DNA of 64,000 bases from Citrobacter amalonaticus (GTDB taxonomy: Bacteria; Pseudomonadota; Gammaproteobacteria; Enterobacterales; Enterobacteriaceae), in the NCBI RefSeq assembly GCF_018323885.1, contig NZ_AP024585.1, forward strand, positions 496,001-560,000, read 5' to 3'. The translations under genes and the position numbers were made by a program. This document shows, piece by piece, positions 24,662-36,104 of the stretch (position 1 is the stretch's first letter; the number at the start of each line of letters is the position of its first letter). Under the pieces are notes generated by a model, which did no database searches, was not told the origin of the DNA, and saw only the letters and a program-made list of their open reading frames with translations.

Positions 24662-24701
24662 GCCCCCGACAGTCGGGGGCAAGGTCGTCGGACTAGACGA
24701 C
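24662..24701 (-). terminator. Tandem hairpins and terminator of yhcN
   Basis: On the minus strand a stem GTCGTC/GACGAC (24684-24701) lies just past the yhcN stop, then GCCCCCGA/TCGGGGGC (24662-24680) followed by TTTTTT. The second is a strong intrinsic terminator; the A-tract before it on the plus strand makes it serviceable for yhcO too. Confidence 0.85.
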
Positions 24702-24707
24702 GAGGGT

Positions 24708-24971
24708 TTATTTGTACAATTCGGCAGTGGCATGCCAGGTGTCACCGCTACGGGCTTCGGTGATCTGATACGCTGATGCGCCTTTTTCCTGGGCTTTCTT
24801 GTTCAGCATTTCATGCATGTCCATTGGGCTGGAGCCGATTGCACTTACGGAGACAGAGCCAATCGCTTCGCGATTTTGTGCTTGTTCTGCGTTGATAGAA
24901 TCTGCGGCGAATGCGCCGAATGAAAGAACAGAGAGAACGCTTAACGCAGCAACAGTTGTTTTGATTTTCAT
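24708..24971 (-). CDS. yhcN: YhcN, small periplasmic stress protein (DUF1471/BhsA family)
   Basis: The 87-residue precursor has a Sec signal peptide of about 22 residues ending SFGAFA, leaving a mature protein of about 65 residues with the family stretch IGSVSVSAIGSSPMDMHEML. Members of the BhsA/McbA/YhcN family are periplasmic and respond to acid, peroxide and cell-surface stress; the molecular action is unknown. It is monocistronic with its own terminator and an AT-rich upstream region. Confidence 0.95.
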   Translation of the reverse strand: MKIKTTVAALSVLSVLSFGAFAADSINAEQAQNREAIGSVSVSAIGSSPMDMHEMLNKKAQEKGASAYQITEARSGDTWHATAELYK

Positions 24972-25045
24972 GATAAGTACCTCGTCGAATTTATTATTGG
25001 GGGCCTTCGTTTCGTGACCCTCATCACAAAATCAAGTATACACTA

Positions 25046-25055
25046 ATCACGTGAT
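25046..25055. promoter_or_regulatory. Palindrome in the yhcN promoter
   Basis: ATCACGTGAT is a perfect 10-bp palindrome that lies in the spacer just upstream of a TATACT -10 candidate for yhcN. It could be an operator. No known consensus is matched with certainty. Confidence 0.4.
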
Positions 25056-25306
25056 AAATTAATACCACGCTAATGGTTTCAGCGATGCGTAAGTAATGAA
25101 AATTTATTTTTTTATGCCTGTCTGGAATTAAAAAGTGATGGTTTTTTGTTTATATCTAATAAAATCATATGGATATGAAATTTTGCGATTTGTGCGGTTT
25201 TGCATGAGCATATTCACTGATTGAATGATTTTGGGCAGATAAACGCACTATTTGCTAAATAACAGGCAGATAAAATAACGGGAAGTGAACGTTAAAGCAG
25301 GGTTTT

Positions 25307-25331
25307 ACCCCGCCGCCTCAGACGACGGGGT
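25307..25331 (-). terminator. Hairpin after argR
   Basis: ACCCCG and CGGGGT pair, with two further interrupted pairs inside, starting eight bases past the argR stop on the minus strand. The following bases are AAAACC rather than T, so this is a 3'-end hairpin rather than a clear intrinsic terminator. Confidence 0.4.
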
Positions 25332-25338
25332 GAGAGGG

Positions 25339-25812
<474 letters not shown>

Positions 25813-25837
25813 TCACCCGTAGTATGAGAGTGGAAAC

Positions 25838-25874
25838 AACATTATTATGCATACAGATGAATTTTTATGCAAAT
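25838..25874 (-). promoter_or_regulatory. argR promoter overlapped by two ARG boxes
   Basis: On the minus strand TTGCAT (25867-25872) and CATAAT (25844-25849) form a sigma-70 promoter with exactly 17 bp spacing. It is covered by two imperfect 18-bp ARG-box-like palindromes at about 25838-25855 and 25857-25874. This matches the known autoregulation of argR in E. coli. Confidence 0.75.
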
Positions 25875-26006
25875 AGTCTGCCCAAGTGAAGGCTGAAATA
25901 ATGTTATGAAAGAGCGGAATTTTATCAAATATTGTTATCAAGAAACATGCCTGTGTCACGCCTCGCAAATAAGCTTAAAAGTAAATTAATTGTTATCAAA
26001 TTGATG

Positions 26007-26034
26007 TTGTTTTGGGCTGGTAGTAGGGTATATT
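26007..26034 (+). promoter_or_regulatory. Likely mdh promoter
   Basis: TTGTTT (26007-26012) and TATATT (26029-26034) with 16 bp between them form a plausible sigma-70 promoter, leaving a leader of about 180 nt. Just upstream, TGTTATCAAATTGATGTTG (25991-26009) resembles an ArcA-type direct repeat. E. coli mdh is known to be repressed by ArcA. Site choice is by inspection. Confidence 0.5.
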
Positions 26035-26142
26035 GTCACCACCTGTTGGAAAGTTGCTCTACTGCACAGACAGCTTCGGATTACGTCAATTAAATGCATA
26101 AAAGCTAAATTCGCGTGACAACACAGAATTGAATACGGGTGA

Positions 26143-27162
<1,020 letters not shown>

Positions 27163-27179
27163 GCGAACCGCGAAGCCAT

Positions 27180-27211
27180 AAAAAACCGGAGCAATATGTC
27201 TCCGGTTTTTT
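27180..27211. terminator. Bidirectional terminator between mdh and degS
   Basis: AAAAAACCGGAG and CTCCGGTTTTTT pair perfectly around an eight-base loop, with A and T tracts on either side. It can end mdh on the plus strand and degS on the minus strand. Confidence 0.92.
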
Positions 27212-27230
27212 ATTGCCTGATTGCCGATAA

Positions 27231-28298
27231 CTAATTGGTTGCCGGGTATTCCTGAATAGTGACCTGTAGCGTCAGCTTCTTATCATCACGCATGACAATC
27301 ACCGGAATGACCGAACCTGGTCGAATCTCTGCTACCTGGTCCATGGTTTCCAGTGCGGAGACCGCCGGTCTGCTGTTCACGGAGATAATCAGGTCGTTAA
27401 CCTGAATACCGGCCTGCGCCGCCGGGCCATCCGGCGCCACTTCGTTCACGACGATCCCCTGGATTTGGTCCATACCGCCGCCCTGCGTGTGCAGTGGGGC
27501 AATTTCACGACCACCAATCCCAATGTAGCCACGGATAACACGGCCATCGCGGATCAGCTTATCCATAATTTTGGTTGCCAGCTGGAACGGAATGGCAAAG
27601 CCAATCCCTTCCGGCGTTTCGCCGTCATTGCTTTTATCAAACGACAGGGTGTTGATACCCATGAGCTCACCCAGCGAGTTCACCAGTGCCCCACCAGAGT
27701 TACCGTGGTTGATCGAGGCATCCGTTTGCAGGAAGTTCTGTCGTCCGGTTGGGTTCAGGCCGATACGCCCCGTGGCGCTGATAATGCCCTGGGTGATGGT
27801 TTGTCCGAGATTATAAGGGTTACCGATCGCCAGGACTACGTCACCGATATGCGGTGAACGTCCGGCGTTGATCGGAATCGTCGGCAGACCGCCAGTGGCG
27901 TTGATTTTCAGTACCGCCAGGTCGGTCAGCGTATCGGAGCCAACCAGCAGCGCTTCAAACACACGTCCATCCTGCAAGGCGACGATGATTTGATCGGCAT
28001 CGTTGATCACATGCTTGTTGGTAATGATGTAGCCGCGCTGATCCATGATTACACCTGAACCCAGGGTGCGGATTTCCAACTGATTATGCGCGGTGCTGTT
28101 CATACTGCGGTTATAGACGTTGACCACAGCGGGGGCCGCACGACGTACCGCAGAGTTATAGCTGGCGGGCGTCTCGTCGGCACTGTCATATTGCGGTGCA
28201 GAAAGCGTGTTGATTTTGCGTAGCGAAGGCATGGCGGCCAGAAGAATGGCGCCAACAATCAAACCAATTGCAACCGAACGTAAGAGCTTCACTAACAT
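27231..28298 (-). CDS. degS: DegS, envelope stress sensor protease
   Basis: DegS is the inner-membrane-anchored serine protease that cleaves RseA when its PDZ domain senses unassembled porins, starting the sigma-E response. The 355-residue protein has an N-terminal anchor (about residues 5-27), the trypsin-like domain with His in TNKHVIND, Asp in LTDLAVLK and Ser in NHGNSGGAL, and one PDZ domain from about residue 255. The length equals that of E. coli. It follows degQ by 90 bp on the same strand. Confidence 0.99.
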   Translation of the reverse strand: MLVKLLRSVAIGLIVGAILLAAMPSLRKINTLSAPQYDSADETPASYNSAVRRAAPAVVNVYNRSMNSTAHNQLEIRTLGSGVIMDQRGYIITNKHVINDADQIIVALQDGRVFEALLVGSDTLTDLAVLKINATGGLPTIPINAGRSPHIGDVVLAIGNPYNLGQTITQGIISATGRIGLNPTGRQNFLQTDASINHGNSGGALVNSLGELMGINTLSFDKSNDGETPEGIGFAIPFQLATKIMDKLIRDGRVIRGYIGIGGREIAPLHTQGGGMDQIQGIVVNEVAPDGPAAQAGIQVNDLIISVNSRPAVSALETMDQVAEIRPGSVIPVIVMRDDKKLTLQVTIQEYPATN

Positions 28299-28388
28299 GA
28301 TGGAGGCGTCATTAATAAAGGGAACGGCAGCAGCATATCACGAGTTAACCAGACATCACACGCGAGGCTGATGCCCGGTCATCTGGAT

Positions 28389-29756
28389 TTAACGCAGGAG
28401 CAGATAAATGCTCTCGTTACCGCGGACGATTTGTAGCGCAATAATGGACGGTTTGGCTTCCAGCACTTTGCGCATCTCAGCGATAGAATTCACGCGGTCA
28501 CGGTTGACCCCGATGATCACATCATCCTTCTGCAAACCAGCCTGTGCGGCGGGACTGCTCTTTTCAACGCTGTCAATTTTGATACCTTTGCTGCCGTCTT
28601 TGAGCTGACCATCGCTCAGCGTCGCGCCCTGTAACGCCGGGGCAATCATCTCCGCGCTGGCAGATGACGAGGTGCTGGTATCAAGCGTCACTTCCACTTC
28701 CAGCGGTTTGCCGTTACGCAACAGGCCCAGCTTCACTTTAGTACCGGGTTCTGTGGTGGCAATCCGGGAGCGCAGCTCAGCAAAACTGTTGAGCGATTTG
28801 CCGTTGAGACTGGTAATCACATCGCCGGACTTAATGCCCGCTTTGGCTGAACCGGAGTTTGGCAGTACTTCGCTGACAAAGGCACCGCGCTGCACATCTA
28901 TCTTGAATGCTTTGGCGATGTCGGCGGACATTTCGGTCCCTTTAATCCCCAACAGGCCCCGCTTGATTTCACCAAACTGAATCAGCTGCTGCGCCAGGAT
29001 GCGGGCCATATTGCTGGGGATGGCAAAACCGATCCCGACGCTGCCGCCGCCAGGCGCAAGAATAGCGGTGTTAATACCGATCAGCTCGCCGTTCAGGTTA
29101 AGCAGCGCGCCGCCGGAGTTCCCGCGGTTGATTGAAGCATCGGTTTGAATAAAGTTCTCCAGACCTTCCAGGTTCAACCCACTGCGTCCCAGCGCGGAGA
29201 CGATACCGGAGGTGGCGGTTTGCCCCAGACCAAACGGGTTACCGACCGCCACAGCAAAATCACCAACGCGCAGTTTATCCGAGTCGGCGATGGTGATTTG
29301 CGTCAGCTTGCTGGCGTTTTGAATTTGCAGCAGGGCGATGTCGCTTTGATCGTCGCTGCCAATCAGTTTGGCCTCGAATTCACGCCCGTCATTCAACTGA
29401 ACGCTGATTTTCTGCGCCTGATTAATCACATGATTGTTGGTCAGAACATAGCCTTTTGCGGCATCGATAATGACCCCGGAACCCAGTCCTTCAAACGGCT
29501 GTGCCTGCTGATCGGGCAGATCATCGCCAAAGAATTTTTTAAACTCTTCCGGGACTTTCTGCGTTTGAGTGGCGGTGCCTTCAACCTTCACGCTAACGAC
29601 GGCAGGCAGCACTTTTTCGAGCATCGGGGCAAGACTGGGAAGCGCGGGCTGGCCGGGAACCTGGCCTGGGATCGACGCAATGGCCTGAAACGGCGCCGAG
29701 AGAGTTAACCCGACACTTAACGCTAATGCACTCAACAGCTGGGTTTGTATTTTCAT
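28389..29756 (-). CDS. degQ: DegQ, periplasmic HtrA-type protease
   Basis: DegQ is a soluble periplasmic serine protease and chaperone active on unfolded proteins, especially at acidic pH. The 455-residue precursor has a signal peptide of about 27 residues, the catalytic triad in NNHVINQ, QSDIALL and RGNSGGALL, and two PDZ domains (about 280-370 and 390-455), against one in DegS. It has the E. coli length and lies directly upstream of degS. Confidence 0.98.
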   Translation of the reverse strand: MKIQTQLLSALALSVGLTLSAPFQAIASIPGQVPGQPALPSLAPMLEKVLPAVVSVKVEGTATQTQKVPEEFKKFFGDDLPDQQAQPFEGLGSGVIIDAAKGYVLTNNHVINQAQKISVQLNDGREFEAKLIGSDDQSDIALLQIQNASKLTQITIADSDKLRVGDFAVAVGNPFGLGQTATSGIVSALGRSGLNLEGLENFIQTDASINRGNSGGALLNLNGELIGINTAILAPGGGSVGIGFAIPSNMARILAQQLIQFGEIKRGLLGIKGTEMSADIAKAFKIDVQRGAFVSEVLPNSGSAKAGIKSGDVITSLNGKSLNSFAELRSRIATTEPGTKVKLGLLRNGKPLEVEVTLDTSTSSSASAEMIAPALQGATLSDGQLKDGSKGIKIDSVEKSSPAAQAGLQKDDVIIGVNRDRVNSIAEMRKVLEAKPSIIALQIVRGNESIYLLLR

Positions 29757-29880
29757 TGATCCTGCTCTCGTACCTTGAGTAAAGGGAAAGACGATTCAAA
29801 ACAGTTTGATGTTATTGAATTTTCAGTCTGCTAACAATGCGGATAATGATTAAATGATAGTCGGGACGGGAGAGAAGAGG

Positions 29881-29901
29881 TGGGCGCAATCGCTGCGCCC
29901 A
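29881..29901 (-). terminator. Hairpin after zapG
   Basis: TGGGCGCA and TGCGCCCA form an 8-bp stem with loop ATCGC, 23 bases past the zapG stop, and on the minus strand a pyrimidine-rich CCTCTTCTCTCC follows. This is a likely terminator despite the impure T-tract. Confidence 0.6.
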
Positions 29902-29924
29902 GGAAAAATATTATCGCTGTGCAG

Positions 29925-30323
29925 TCAGTCGCGCTTTGCGCCACTACGCAGCAGGCCGGATGCGCCTTCGGAGTAGTCACGCGGCATTTGTACCGGAGCC
30001 TGGTCGTTGCCGGCTTCAGATTCAGCCAGACGGTTACGGAACGGGTTAGATTCCGCAGACAGTTCCGGCAGCAGGCTGCTGGAGCTTTTCGCCATGTGCT
30101 GATACAGCTGACGGTAATCGTGAGCCATGGTGTCCAGCAACTCGGCGCTGCGGGCAAAATGGCTGACCAGTTCTTCGCGGTACTCTTCCAGTTCAGCTTT
30201 ATTCTTTTCCAGTTCGTACTGCAACGCCTGTTGCTGGCGTAATTTCCGGTTACCAAAACGCATGGCTACAGCACCGACGATGATGCCGACGACTAACCCA
30301 ATTAGCGCATATTCCCAGGTCAT
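29925..30323 (-). CDS. zapG: ZapG (YhcB), cell division and envelope growth protein
   Basis: ZapG is a bitopic inner-membrane protein that connects cell division and envelope biogenesis. The start MTWEYALIGLVVG at 30323 gives 132 residues, as in E. coli; an upstream codon in frame would add two residues only. It has one N-terminal membrane helix (about residues 4-22) and then a long coiled coil (NRKLRQQQALQYELEKNKAE). It is divergent from zapE, the next division gene. Confidence 0.97.
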   Translation of the reverse strand: MTWEYALIGLVVGIIVGAVAMRFGNRKLRQQQALQYELEKNKAELEEYREELVSHFARSAELLDTMAHDYRQLYQHMAKSSSSLLPELSAESNPFRNRLAESEAGNDQAPVQMPRDYSEGASGLLRSGAKRD

Positions 30324-30515
30324 GAACATCTCCCGTTGTCTTTTGTTTCCGTAGGGTGTTGGCTTTAGGCTCCATGCCTGCGCCTGATACTGCCACTATA
30401 ACCGCTAATCCCACAGAAGTGGAATCCCGTCTTTATATCGCGTAGTGTAGAACGGCCTTTTTTTCGTCAACCGTGAACGACGGCACACCGATTTTCAAGG
30501 AATAACAATAACATC

Positions 30516-31643
30516 ATGCAGAGCTTTACCCCCACATCGCGTTACCTGAAAGCCATTAACGAAGGCACTCACCAACCCGACGACGTGCAGAGAGAAGCGG
30601 TCAATCGCCTGGAGATCATTTACCAGGCGTTAACGGCGAACCCCCCTGCGGTTCCCGACGCAAAAGGGTTTATGGCCCGCGTGGGCAAACTGCTGGGGAA
30701 AAAGGAAGAGGTACACAGCGCGCCGGTGCGAGGCTTATATATGTGGGGGGGCGTTGGTCGGGGGAAAACCTGGCTGATGGATCTGTTCTACCACAGCCTG
30801 CCTGGCGTTCGTAAGCAGCGTCTGCACTTCCATCGCTTCATGCTGCGCGTGCATGAGGAGTTAACCGCGCTGCAGGGACAAACCGATCCGCTCGACATCG
30901 TGGCCGACCGTTTTAAGGCAGAAACAGATGTGCTGTGCTTTGATGAGTTTTTTGTGTCTGATATTACCGATGCCATGCTGCTCGGCGGCCTGATGAAGGC
31001 GCTGTTTGCGCGCGGTATTACGCTGGTGGCAACTTCGAATATTCCGCCAGATGAGCTGTACCGTAACGGGTTACAGCGTACGCGTTTTCTTCCCGCCATC
31101 GATGCGATTAAGCAGCATTGCGACATCATGAACGTAGACGCAGGCGTGGATTATCGACTGCGGACGTTGACCCAGGCGCATTTGTGGCTCTCACCACTGA
31201 ATAATGAAACGCAGCAGCAGATGGATAACCTCTGGCTGGCGCTGGCTGGCACCAAACGTGAACAGCAGGGACCGGTTCTGGAGATTAATCATCGTCCATT
31301 GCCGACGCTGGGCATGGAAAACCAGACGCTGGCGGTCTCATTTCATACGCTGTGCATTGATGCCCGCAGCCAGCACGACTATATTGCGCTGTCACGCCTC
31401 TACCATACGGTTATGCTGTTTGACGTGCCGGTGATGACACCGTTAATGGAAAGCGAAGCGCGTCGTTTTATCGCGCTGGTGGATGAATTTTACGAACGCC
31501 ACGTCAAGCTGGTGGTAAGCGCCGCAGTGCCTTTATATGAGGTGTATCAGGGGGAGCGACTGAAGTTCGAATTCCAGCGCTGTCTGTCGCGTTTGCAGGA
31601 GATGCAGAGCGAGGAATATCTCAAGCAAGAACACATGCCCTGA
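30516..31643 (+). CDS. zapE: ZapE, AFG1-family ATPase of the divisome
   Basis: ZapE (YhcM) is an ATPase that associates with the Z-ring and destabilises FtsZ polymers. The 375-residue product has the Walker A motif GGVGRGKT at residues 78-85 and Walker B in LCFDEFFVSD, the latter diagnostic of the AFG1 family. The start at 30516 has a modest ribosome site (AAGGAATAAC). It is upstream of the rplM-rpsI transcript. Confidence 0.97.
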   Translation: MQSFTPTSRYLKAINEGTHQPDDVQREAVNRLEIIYQALTANPPAVPDAKGFMARVGKLLGKKEEVHSAPVRGLYMWGGVGRGKTWLMDLFYHSLPGVRKQRLHFHRFMLRVHEELTALQGQTDPLDIVADRFKAETDVLCFDEFFVSDITDAMLLGGLMKALFARGITLVATSNIPPDELYRNGLQRTRFLPAIDAIKQHCDIMNVDAGVDYRLRTLTQAHLWLSPLNNETQQQMDNLWLALAGTKREQQGPVLEINHRPLPTLGMENQTLAVSFHTLCIDARSQHDYIALSRLYHTVMLFDVPVMTPLMESEARRFIALVDEFYERHVKLVVSAAVPLYEVYQGERLKFEFQRCLSRLQEMQSEEYLKQEHMP

Positions 31644-31678
31644 TCGCGGCCAATAAACTGTTGTGCAAATCACAGAAA

Positions 31679-32303
<625 letters not shown>

Positions 32304-32315
32304 TCGGGATTATAG

Positions 32316-32711
<396 letters not shown>

Positions 32712-32744
32712 TTGTTTTCTGCCTTTGGCAGATTACGGTTGGCG

Positions 32745-32771
32745 AAAAAACCCGCTTCGGCGGGTTTTTTT
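32745..32771 (+). terminator. Rho-independent terminator of rplM-rpsI
   Basis: AAAAAACCCGC and GCGGGTTTTTT pair around a TTCG tetraloop, 33 bases past the rpsI stop. This is a textbook intrinsic terminator. Confidence 0.95.
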
Positions 32772-33015
32772 ATGGATAAATCTGGCGTAATCCTCTGACA
32801 AAACCCTCTTTTTCCCCATTTCCAGAATCGACTCACCACAAAGGTCACAAAATCTGGTAAACTATCATCCAATTTTCTGCCCAAATATCGGGTATTGCTC
32901 ATTTTTTGTTTGCTTTTTGAACGATGATGACTTTTCCGACGTGGGTGACATCACTTCTGACTGGCCATGCGATGGCTGGTAGCAGTAAAAATTCTGAATA
33001 TACCTGGAGGTTTTC
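32772..33015 (+). promoter_or_regulatory. sspA promoter region
   Basis: The region between the rpsI terminator and sspA holds the sspAB promoter. GGTAAACT near 32859-32866 is a plausible -10 element. The sspA ribosome site is TGGAGG, seven bases before the ATG. Confidence 0.4.
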
Positions 33016-33654
33016 ATGGCTGTCGCTGCCAACAAACGTTCGGTAATGACGCTGTTTTCTGGTCCTACTGACATCTATAGCCATCAGGTCCGCATTGTGC
33101 TGGCTGAGAAAGGTGTAAGTTTCGAGATCGAGCACGTGGAAAAGGACAATCCACCTCAGGATCTGATTGACCTCAACCCGAATCAGAGCGTCCCGACACT
33201 GGTAGATCGTGAGCTGACCCTGTGGGAATCTCGCATCATTATGGAATACCTGGATGAGCGTTTCCCGCATCCGCCATTAATGCCGGTTTACCCGGTAGCA
33301 CGTGGCGAAAGCCGCCTGTACATGCACCGTATCGAAAAAGACTGGTATACGCTGATGAACGTCATCGTTAACGGGTCTGCTTCAGAAGCTGACGTTGCTC
33401 GCAAACAACTGCGTGAAGAACTGCAGGCGATTGCACCGGTATTCGGTCAGAAACCGTATTTCCTGAGCGATGAATTCAGCCTGGTGGATTGCTACCTGGC
33501 GCCGCTGTTGTGGCGTCTGCCGCAGCTGGGTATTGAGTTCAGCGGTGCGGGCGCGAAAGAGCTGAAGGGTTACATGACCCGCGTCTTTGAGCGTGATTCT
33601 TTCCTGGCGTCCTTAACCGAAGCTGAACGCGAAATGCGTCTTGGCCGGGGTTAA
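33016..33654 (+). CDS. sspA: Stringent starvation protein A
   Basis: SspA is a glutathione S-transferase-fold protein that binds RNA polymerase and changes transcription in starvation and acid stress, in part by lowering H-NS. The 212-residue product has the thioredoxin-like N-terminal half (SGPTDIYSHQVRIVLAEKG, NPNQSVPTLVDRELTLWES) and the helical C-terminal half. No catalytic activity is expected. It is five bases upstream of sspB. Confidence 0.98.
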   Translation: MAVAANKRSVMTLFSGPTDIYSHQVRIVLAEKGVSFEIEHVEKDNPPQDLIDLNPNQSVPTLVDRELTLWESRIIMEYLDERFPHPPLMPVYPVARGESRLYMHRIEKDWYTLMNVIVNGSASEADVARKQLREELQAIAPVFGQKPYFLSDEFSLVDCYLAPLLWRLPQLGIEFSGAGAKELKGYMTRVFERDSFLASLTEAEREMRLGRG

Positions 33655-33659
33655 TACTG

Positions 33660-34160
33660 ATGGATTTGTCACAGCTAACACCGCGCCGTCCGTATCTGCT
33701 GCGTGCATTTTATGAGTGGTTGCTGGACAACCAGCTCACGCCGCACCTGGTGGTGGATGTGACGTTGCCGGGTGTGCATGTTCCGATGGAATATGCCCGC
33801 GACGGGCAGATTGTCCTGAACATTGCACCGCGCGCGGTGGGGAATCTGGAGCTGGCTAACGATGAGGTGCGTTTTAATGCGCGTTTCGGCGGCGTTCCGC
33901 GTCAGGTTTCTGTGCCATTAGCGGCAGTGCTGGCTATTTATGCGCGTGAAAACGGTGCCGGAACGATGTTTGAACCGGAAGCGGCCTATGACGAAGATGT
34001 TGCCAGTCTTAATGATGATGACGCGACATCTGGCGCAGAGAGCGAAACCGTTATGTCAGTCATTGATGGTGATAAACCGGATCATGACGATGACAACAAT
34101 CCGGATGACGATCCGCCGCCGCCGCGTGGTGGGCGACCGGCATTACGTGTTGTTAAATAG
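33660..34160 (+). CDS. sspB: ClpXP adaptor SspB
   Basis: SspB delivers ssrA-tagged peptides and other substrates to ClpXP. The 166-residue protein has the compact substrate-binding domain (residues about 5-110), an acidic low-complexity linker rich in Asp, and the C-terminal ClpX-binding tail RPALRVVK. This adaptor layout is complete. It ends just before a strong terminator. Confidence 0.98.
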   Translation: MDLSQLTPRRPYLLRAFYEWLLDNQLTPHLVVDVTLPGVHVPMEYARDGQIVLNIAPRAVGNLELANDEVRFNARFGGVPRQVSVPLAAVLAIYARENGAGTMFEPEAAYDEDVASLNDDDATSGAESETVMSVIDGDKPDHDDDNNPDDDPPPPRGGRPALRVVK

Positions 34161-34163
34161 ATG

Positions 34164-34190
34164 AAAACAGGCCCCGCTGGGCCTGTTTTT
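34164..34190 (+). terminator. Rho-independent terminator of sspAB
   Basis: AAAACAGGCCC and GGGCCTGTTTT form a perfect 11-bp stem with a CGCT loop and T-tract, three bases past the sspB stop. Confidence 0.95.
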
Positions 34191-34280
34191 GATCGCACCG
34201 ACCGTGGTTTCACCCTCCTTCCGATCCTGTGTTACGATGAGCCTGCTGTTGTTTGTCACCGTGACTCGCAAATAGGTCTT

Positions 34281-35063
34281 ATGAACGCATTCGATTCTCA
34301 AGCAGAAGATTCTCCAGCCACTATTGGGCGTAGCCTTCGCCGTCGTCCGCTGGCGCGAAAAAAGCTGTCGGAAATGGTCGAGGAAGAGTTAGAGCAGATG
34401 ATCCGTCGCCGTGAGTTCGGCGAGGGGGAACAGTTGCCGTCCGAACGGGAACTGATGGCCTTTTTCAACGTTGGTCGTCCCTCTGTGCGTGAGGCACTGG
34501 CCGCGCTGAAGCGTAAAGGCCTGGTGCAAATCAACAACGGCGAACGTGCCCGTGTTTCCCGTCCTTCGGCGGATACCATCATTGGTGAGCTGTCCGGAAT
34601 GGCAAAAGATTTCCTCGCACATCCTGGCGGCATTGCCCACTTTGAGCAGTTGCGCCTGTTCTTTGAGTCCAGTCTCGTGCGTTATGCAGCGGAGAATGCC
34701 ACAGAAGAACAGATCGATCTGCTGGCAAAAGCGCTGGAGATCAACAGCCAGTCGCTGGATGACAATACGCTGTTCATCCGTTCAGATGTCGATTTTCATC
34801 GCGTGCTGGCGGAGATCCCCGGCAATCCGATCTTTATGGCGATCCACGTTGCGCTGCTGGACTGGCTGATCGCCGCTCGCCCGACCGTGCCGGATCGCGA
34901 GCTCTTCGAGCATAATAATATAAGTTATCAGCAGCATATCGCTATCGTTGATGCGATTCGCCGACGCGATCCAGATGAGGCCGATCGCGCACTGCAATCT
35001 CATCTCAACAGCGTTTCCGCCACCTGGCACGCCCTCGGTCAACATTCAAAAATGCGTAAGTGA
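34281..35063 (+). CDS. nanR: NanR, sialic acid-responsive repressor
   Basis: NanR is the GntR/FadR-type repressor of the nan operon, relieved by N-acetylneuraminate. I set the start at [10 protein letters not shown] (34281), 260 residues. In E. coli the start is three codons earlier, but that codon reads ATA here. The winged helix ([27 protein letters not shown]) lies at about residues 55-81 and is followed by the helical FCD effector domain with metal-binding histidines and aspartates ([19 protein letters not shown]). The ribosome site (AGGT) is weak. Confidence 0.96.
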   Translation: MNAFDSQAEDSPATIGRSLRRRPLARKKLSEMVEEELEQMIRRREFGEGEQLPSERELMAFFNVGRPSVREALAALKRKGLVQINNGERARVSRPSADTIIGELSGMAKDFLAHPGGIAHFEQLRLFFESSLVRYAAENATEEQIDLLAKALEINSQSLDDNTLFIRSDVDFHRVLAEIPGNPIFMAIHVALLDWLIAARPTVPDRELFEHNNISYQQHIAIVDAIRRRDPDEADRALQSHLNSVSATWHALGQHSKMRK

Positions 35064-35084
35064 TCGCGATCCTGACGATCGTTT

Positions 35085-35100
35085 AGTGAAGCAGATCGCA
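35085..35100 (+). promoter_or_regulatory. Candidate CRP site of the nan operon
   Basis: AGTGA-AGCAGA-TCGCA resembles the CRP consensus at eight of ten positions. It lies 40 bp before the NanR repeats and about 96 bp before nanA. CRP activation of nan is known in E. coli. Confidence 0.5.
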
Positions 35101-35139
35101 CTATAAGCGTTCTGTATTGTATTGCTGCTTATTTGATCT

Positions 35140-35162
35140 GGTATAACAGGTATAAAGGTATG
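35140..35162 (+). promoter_or_regulatory. NanR operator (GGTATA repeats)
   Basis: GGTATA at 35140, GGTATA at 35149 and GGTATG at 35157 repeat at the same 9- and 8-bp offsets as the E. coli NanR operator, where all three are GGTATA. The last repeat differs in one base here. The site overlaps the expected nanA promoter and early leader, so bound NanR would block transcription. Confidence 0.88.
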
Positions 35163-35196
35163 CAGTTAGATAACACTAATCATGACAGAGGTCGTT

Positions 35197-36090
35197 ATGG
35201 CAAAAGAGTTACGAGGCGTAATGCCAGCGTTGTTAACCCCTTTCGATAACCAACAGAAGCTGGATATTGAAAGCCTGCGCCGGCTGGTGCGTTTTAACAT
35301 CGCTCAGGGGATCGATGGGCTGTACGTGGGCGGTTCCACCGGCGAAGCCTTTGTACAGAGCTGTGCGGAAAGGGAGCAGGTGCTGGAAGTCGTCGCGGAA
35401 GAGGCGAAGGGCAAAGTCACGCTAATCGCTCACGTTGGAACGGTCAGCACCCATGAGAGCCAGCAGCTCGCCCGTGCCGCGCATCGTTACGGCTTTGACG
35501 CGGTCTCTGCGGTGACGCCGTTCTACTATCCGTTCAGCTTTGAAGAGCACTGCGATCATTACCGGGCCATTATTGATTCGGCGGATGGTTTGCCGATGGT
35601 GGTCTATAACATTCCGGCGTTGAGCGGCGTGAAGTTAACGCTGGATCAGATCAACACGTTGGTCACCCTGCCGGGCGTTGGTGCACTGAAGCAAACATCG
35701 GGCGATCTGTTCCAGATGGAGCAGATCCGTCGCGAGCATCCGGATCTGGTGCTTTATAACGGTTATGACGAAATTTTCGCTTCAGGCCTGCTGGCCGGAG
35801 CGGACGGCGGTATCGGCAGCACTTACAACATCATGGGCTGGCGATATCTGGGAATTGTGAAAGCGCTCAAAGAAGGAGATATCCGGACTGCGCAAAAACT
35901 GCAAACAGAGTGCAATAAGGTTATCGATCTCCTCATTAAGGCTGGCGTGTTCCGTGGGCTGAAAACGGTTCTGCACTATATGGACGTGGTTTCTGTACCG
36001 CTGTGCCGTAAGCCGTTTGCCCCCGTGGATGAAAAATATCTGCCGGAACTGAAGGCGTTGGCGCAGCAGTTAATGGCAGAGAAGGCGTAA
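35197..36090 (+). CDS. nanA: N-acetylneuraminate lyase
   Basis: NanA splits N-acetylneuraminate to N-acetylmannosamine and pyruvate, the first step of sialic acid use. The start [17 protein letters not shown] at 35197 follows GAGGTCGTT and gives 297 residues, the E. coli length. The TIM-barrel signatures are [12 protein letters not shown], the catalytic Tyr in [11 protein letters not shown] and the Schiff-base lysine in GALKQTSGD (Lys165 by alignment). It is first in the operon nanATEKQ. Confidence 0.99.
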   Translation: MAKELRGVMPALLTPFDNQQKLDIESLRRLVRFNIAQGIDGLYVGGSTGEAFVQSCAEREQVLEVVAEEAKGKVTLIAHVGTVSTHESQQLARAAHRYGFDAVSAVTPFYYPFSFEEHCDHYRAIIDSADGLPMVVYNIPALSGVKLTLDQINTLVTLPGVGALKQTSGDLFQMEQIRREHPDLVLYNGYDEIFASGLLAGADGGIGSTYNIMGWRYLGIVKALKEGDIRTAQKLQTECNKVIDLLIKAGVFRGLKTVLHYMDVVSVPLCRKPFAPVDEKYLPELKALAQQLMAEKA

Positions 36091-36104
36091 TCGCGTAACG
36101 TAGT

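Larger units (their letters stand above)
24972..25338. other. AT-rich region between yhcN and argR
   Basis: This 367-bp interval holds the yhcN promoter region and the 3' end of the argR transcript. A possible yhcN -10 (TATACT on the minus strand, 25035-25040) is directly preceded by the palindrome ATCACGTGAT at 25046-25055. The middle, about 25080-25280, is very AT-rich with no gene. Confidence 0.5.
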
